Below are positions 60,929 through 64,000 of a stretch of DNA of 64,000 nt, one piece after another. Every line of letters begins with the position of its first letter. Positions within the stretch are counted from its first letter, which is position 1. The stretch comes from Pannonibacter indicus. Lineage in GTDB: Bacteria; Pseudomonadota; Alphaproteobacteria; Rhizobiales; Stappiaceae. The stretch is taken from the NCBI RefSeq assembly GCF_001418225.1, contig NZ_LIPT01000001.1, forward strand, positions 558,001-622,000. Reading direction: 5' to 3'. Made by a program: the position numbers and the translations under genes. A model generated the notes under the pieces. It saw only the letters and a list, made by a program, of their open reading frames with translations. It made no database searches and was not told the DNA's origin.

Positions 60929-61837
60929 ATGGAGCTGACGGTTGGCCCGGTGATGGGCTTCTGGGACGCTGCGGCGTGGAGCGATTTCTATGCAAGACTG
61001 GCCGAAACACCGGGCGTGAAGCGCGCCGTCATCGGCGAGCTGGTCTGTTCCAAGCGCCTGCCCTTCTATCAGACGCGCCTGCCGGAAGCCATCGAGCGGC
61101 TGGAGGAGGGCGGCAAGGAGGTGGCAGTGACAAGCCTTGCGCTGGTCACCCTGAAGCGCGAGCGCAAGCAGACCGCCGAACTGGCGGACATGGGCCTTGT
61201 GCTGGAGGTGAATGATATCACCGCCCTCGCGCATCTGCCGAAAGGCGCCGCCTTTTCGGCGGGTCCCCTGATCAACGTCTACAACGAGGGAACCGTGTCC
61301 TTCCTGAAGGCACGCGGTGCCGTACGTTTCTGCCTGCCGCCGGAACTGCCGATGGCGTCGGTGGAGCGGCTGGCTGCGGCCGCAGACCCCGTGCCGGTGG
61401 AGGTCTGGGGCTGGGGCCGCCTGCCGCTGGCCATTTCCGGCCGCTGCTATCACGCCCGCTACCACGACCGGGCCAAGGATCAGTGCCAGTTCGTCTGCGC
61501 CGAAGATCCGGACGGGCTGGCGGTGGATACGCTGGACGGGCAGGAGTTTCTGGCCATCAACGGCGTGCAGACGCTCTCGGCCCAATGCGCCAACATGGCC
61601 CACACGCTGCCGCGCCTGAAGAGCGCCGGCGTCAGCGGCCTCAGGCTCTCGCCGCAGACGCAAGGCTTCTTCGAGGTGATCAGCCTGTTCGATGATCTGG
61701 TGCAAGGCCGCATCGGCGCGGAGGAGATGAGCGCCAAAGCCCTCCCCCATGCGCCGGGCGGCGCTTTTTGCGACGGCTTTCTGGAAGGGGCCGCCGGTGT
61801 TTCATGGTCCGGCAATCCCCTTCAGGCACGGGATTGA
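60929..61837 (+). CDS. ubiV: UbiV, U32-type [4Fe-4S] partner of UbiU
   Basis: This 302-residue U32-family protein has candidate cluster cysteines Cys40 (GELVCSKRLPF), Cys173, Cys186 and Cys190. The C-x12-C-x3-C spacing is the one expected for UbiV. It starts 4 bp after ubiU with AGGA just upstream. It forms the UbiUV heterodimer. Its 3' end overlaps the convergent cysG gene by 16 bp. Confidence 0.92.
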   Translation: MELTVGPVMGFWDAAAWSDFYARLAETPGVKRAVIGELVCSKRLPFYQTRLPEAIERLEEGGKEVAVTSLALVTLKRERKQTAELADMGLVLEVNDITALAHLPKGAAFSAGPLINVYNEGTVSFLKARGAVRFCLPPELPMASVERLAAAADPVPVEVWGWGRLPLAISGRCYHARYHDRAKDQCQFVCAEDPDGLAVDTLDGQEFLAINGVQTLSAQCANMAHTLPRLKSAGVSGLRLSPQTQGFFEVISLFDDLVQGRIGAEEMSAKALPHAPGGAFCDGFLEGAAGVSWSGNPLQARD

Positions 61838-63330
61838 CGGGAAAGCGGAAGCATCAGCTCCGTTTCAGATGATGCCGCCTCTTCTTCAGCCTTCGCCGCA
61901 AAAACTTGCCCTATGCCGATCAGCACCGGAGCGTCCCCGAAGGCGGCCATGGCGGTGCTGGAAAGGTCTGCAAGACGGCCGGTCCAGATTTTCTCATCCG
62001 GGCGGCTGACGGAGCCGTGGGCCACAACGGGCAAGTCAGGGGAGACGCCTTCCGACAGGAGCCGCTGGCGCAAGCCGTCTGCCATGCGGCGGCCCATGTA
62101 GAACACCGTGGTGGCGGCAGAGGTGGCGCGCTCTGTCAGGTCCAGCGTGTCCGGCAGGCCGCCGTGGCGGGAGTGGGCTGTCATCAGGCGCAGGCTCTGG
62201 GCATGATCGCGGTGGGTGAGCGACACCTTCAGCCGCGCCGCCATGGCCGAGGCCGCCGTGATGCCCGGCACCACGGAAACGGGGATGCCTTCGGCTTCCA
62301 GACGCGCAATTTCCTCCCCTGCCCGGCCAAACACCATCGGATCGCCAGACTTCAGCCGCACCACCTTGCGTCCCTGCCGGGCGAGCGAAACCATCATGTC
62401 ATTGATGTCTTCCTGCGCGCAGCTTTCCCGCCCGCCGCGCTTGCCGACGAGCATGCGTTTCGCCTCCCGGCGGGCCAGCTCCAGCACTTCGGCGCTGACG
62501 AGATCGTCAAACAGGATCACATCCGCCGACTGCAGCGCCCGCATCGCGCCAAGCGTCAGATGGGCAGCATCGCCTGGCCCTGCACCCACCAGAACCACCT
62601 CACCGGTGGCAGGGGCTTCCTCAGCCAGATGATCGATAAGGGCGCCGAAATCCTCCTCAAGTTCCGGCGCTCCACGCGCAAAGGCGGCTTCGCTGAACTG
62701 CCGCCAGAAGCGCCGCCTGAGGGCCACGCTTTCCAGCCGTTCACTCACCACTGCGCGAATGCGGGCTGCAAGCTGCGCCCAGCGCGAGAGACCGGGCGGC
62801 AGCAGGGTTTCGATTTTCTGACGCACCGTCTGGCCCAGCACAGGTGCCGCGCCATCGGTGGAGATGCCGACGACCAGCGGCGAACGGTTGACAATGCCGC
62901 CGAACTGGAACTGACAGAAGGCTGGCCGGTCGATGACATTCACCGGCACACCCGCCGCACGGGCCGCTGCGAAGAAGGCTGCGGCCTCTTCGTCATCTTC
63001 CGCATCAGCAATGGCGAGGGCCGCACCGGTCAGATCTTCCGGCTGCCAGCGCCGGGAGGCGTGATGGATGCGCGGGCTCAGCGCCGGATCCGCCAGCAGC
63101 GCCGCCAGATCCTCGCAAGGGCTATCGGTGAAGAGATGCAATTCCACCCCTGCGGCCAGCAGCAGCTCGGCTTTCCAGGCGGCAGGCTCCCCGCCCCCGG
63201 CCAGCACCGCCTTGCGGCCCGTGAGCGGCAGGAACACCGGCAGCACGGCCAGAGGCTCCATCCGGGCAGGACGCTGCGGGCGGGCGGAACGAGGCGAAAG
63301 GCCAGAGGTCTCAGGCTGAACGTGCGGCAT
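61822..63330 (-). CDS. cysG: Siroheme synthase (CysG: precorrin-2 dehydrogenase/ferrochelatase plus uroporphyrinogen-III methyltransferase)
   Basis: The protein is about 502 residues from ATG 63330 (GAGGAGG nine bases upstream); ATG 63336 is too close to it, and the 661-codon frame runs antisense to nasA. The N-terminal Met8-like part has LTGRKAVLAGGGEPAAWKAELL and NVIDRPAFCQFQFGGIVNRSPL. The C-terminal SUMT part has LVGAGPGDAAHLTLGAMRAL, VGKRGGRESCAQEDIN and RLKSGDPMVFGRAGEEI. It makes siroheme, the cofactor of assimilatory nitrite reductase. It overlaps the nasA end by about 20 bp, so the genes are coupled. Confidence 0.93.
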   Translation of the reverse strand: MPHVQPETSGLSPRSARPQRPARMEPLAVLPVFLPLTGRKAVLAGGGEPAAWKAELLLAAGVELHLFTDSPCEDLAALLADPALSPRIHHASRRWQPEDLTGAALAIADAEDDEEAAAFFAAARAAGVPVNVIDRPAFCQFQFGGIVNRSPLVVGISTDGAAPVLGQTVRQKIETLLPPGLSRWAQLAARIRAVVSERLESVALRRRFWRQFSEAAFARGAPELEEDFGALIDHLAEEAPATGEVVLVGAGPGDAAHLTLGAMRALQSADVILFDDLVSAEVLELARREAKRMLVGKRGGRESCAQEDINDMMVSLARQGRKVVRLKSGDPMVFGRAGEEIARLEAEGIPVSVVPGITAASAMAARLKVSLTHRDHAQSLRLMTAHSRHGGLPDTLDLTERATSAATTVFYMGRRMADGLRQRLLSEGVSPDLPVVAHGSVSRPDEKIWTGRLADLSSTAMAAFGDAPVLIGIGQVFAAKAEEEAASSETELMLPLSRQSRA

Positions 63331-64000
63331 GGTCATGCGCCTCCTCATGGGGTTTGCACTCCGCCAGCAGGCGGGCGATTTCCGGGCGGCAGGAGCCGCA
63401 GTTGCTGCCAGCGCCCAGGCAGGCGCCGATCGCAGCCACCGTGTCAGAGCCCTCAGCCGCAGCGCGGCGGATCTCATTGGCCCCAATCTGGAAGCAGGTG
63501 CAGACCACCGGCCCCTTTTCCGGCACATCCGCCGCCGGGCGCCCTGCGAGCAGCCTCCAGCGGGTGGTGGGGCCATCGTCCCGCGTGCCGGGCAGGCTGC
63601 TGGCCCAGCTGCGGGAAACGGCAACCGGCGTGCGGGCAAGGAACACGGCCCCGGCCAGCACCCCGTCCTGCCAGACCATGCAACGGTAAAGCCCGTCAGA
63701 GGCTGCATGGAAGGACGTCTGCTCCGGCTTGCCAGCCCCACCCAGGGCGCAGCGGCGCAAAAGGCTTGCCGCGATCTCTTCCGGTGTGTCCTCGTCCAGC
63801 GTAGCAAACTCGATCTTCACCGCCTCGCTCGTTCCCACATCAGTCAGCGGCGCAAGCGCCCAATAGGCAAAGGGCAGATGCTCCGGCGCGCGGGAGAGCA
63901 CGGCGAAGCCGTGCCAGCGGGCAGCAACCGGAGCAAGACGCACCGCATTGCGCTTCAATCCCGGCTGGCCGGAGAACGGGTCGCGCTGGCGCCCGGCCAG
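63311..64000 (-). CDS. nasA: Assimilatory nitrate reductase, C-terminal fragment with BFD-like [2Fe-2S] domain (partial)
   Basis: The reading frame continues to the right edge, so only the C-terminal 229 residues are visible. They begin LAGRQRDPFSGQPGLKRNAV, like the end of the molybdopterin-binding region of NasA-type reductases. A linker and then a bacterioferritin-associated-ferredoxin-like domain follow, with cysteines in VVCTCFQI and ACLGAGSNCGSC, binding [2Fe-2S]. This tail occurs in NasA-type nitrate reductases and some nitrite reductase large subunits; the DPFSGQPGLK stretch favours NasA. It is followed by and overlaps cysG, fitting a nitrate assimilation operon. Confidence 0.85.
   Translation of the reverse strand: MAGRQRDPFSGQPGLKRNAVRLAPVAARWHGFAVLSRAPEHLPFAYWALAPLTDVGTSEAVKIEFATLDEDTPEEIAASLLRRCALGGAGKPEQTSFHAASDGLYRCMVWQDGVLAGAVFLARTPVAVSRSWASSLPGTRDDGPTTRWRLLAGRPAADVPEKGPVVCTCFQIGANEIRRAAAEGSDTVAAIGACLGAGSNCGSCRPEIARLLAECKPHEEAHDHAARSA

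Noticed and set aside
61906-63804. 632-codon plus-strand open frame opposite cysG and nasA
   Set aside because: It is the antisense of two enzymes with intact cofactor motifs.
63331-63807. N-terminal extension of cysG to 661 residues
   Set aside because: The extension is antisense-phase sequence of the nasA fragment; the ribosome site and homology place the start at 63330.

Overview
The window is about 64 kb of GC-rich DNA packed with metabolic operons, many joined by ATGA-type start/stop overlaps. Gene content points to a metabolically versatile alphaproteobacterium: TRAP transporters, many LacI/GntR-type regulators, polyamine-type amine enzymes, beta-ketoadipate genes, PntAB transhydrogenase and the anaerobic ubiquinone genes ubiTUV. 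A marine or soil Hyphomicrobiales relative is my guess from gene style, not something the sequence proves. I saw no rRNA, tRNA, CRISPR array, prophage or insertion sequence.

Layout. (1) 0.3-15.1 kb: an amine or amino-acid catabolic island with two DAO-type flavoproteins, two type II HAD hydrolases, two paralogous GNAT acetyltransferases, a class III aminotransferase, a GhrA-like reductase, a complete Dpp-type ABC importer and an AsnC/Lrp regulator. A GCAGAAAATGCC box recurs in its promoter regions. Its substrate is unknown to me. (2) 15.2-32.8 kb: a sugar-acid region with three LacI-family regulators, a TRAP transporter, a ribose-type (CUT2) ABC transporter and the L-idonate/D-gluconate route: idonate dehydrogenase, 5-ketogluconate reductase, gluconokinase, 6-phosphogluconate dehydrogenase, gluconolactonase and a 2-ketoacid reductase. 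Near-identical GTTATCGATAAC operators sit at three promoters. (3) 33.0-37.7 kb: a second Dpp/Nik-type ABC importer. (4) 37.9-43.4 kb: an aspartate/asparagine module (AGCS symporter, aspartase, asparaginase, Asp/Glu racemase, HTH regulator). (5) 43.4-51.1 kb: a four-carbon sugar-acid operon (TRAP transporter, LtnD, OtnK, OtnC, OtnI) facing a LacI regulator, with a perfect TGACAGCGCTGTCA palindrome between them. (6) 51.4-54.4 kb: pntAB. (7) 54.9-58.4 kb: an IclR regulator facing pcaIJF. (8) 58.6-61.8 kb: a LysE exporter, then ubiT-ubiU-ubiV behind a perfect FNR/Anr/FixK box. (9) 61.8-64.0 kb: cysG and the C-terminal end of an assimilatory nitrate reductase that runs off the window.

Functionally, most of the window takes up small organic acids and amines from outside and feeds them to central metabolism: ribulose 5-phosphate from gluconate, DHAP from tetronates, fumarate from aspartate, and succinyl-CoA plus acetyl-CoA from 3-oxoadipate. 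PntAB balances NADPH, and the ubi and nas/cysG genes tie the region to anaerobic respiration and nitrate use.
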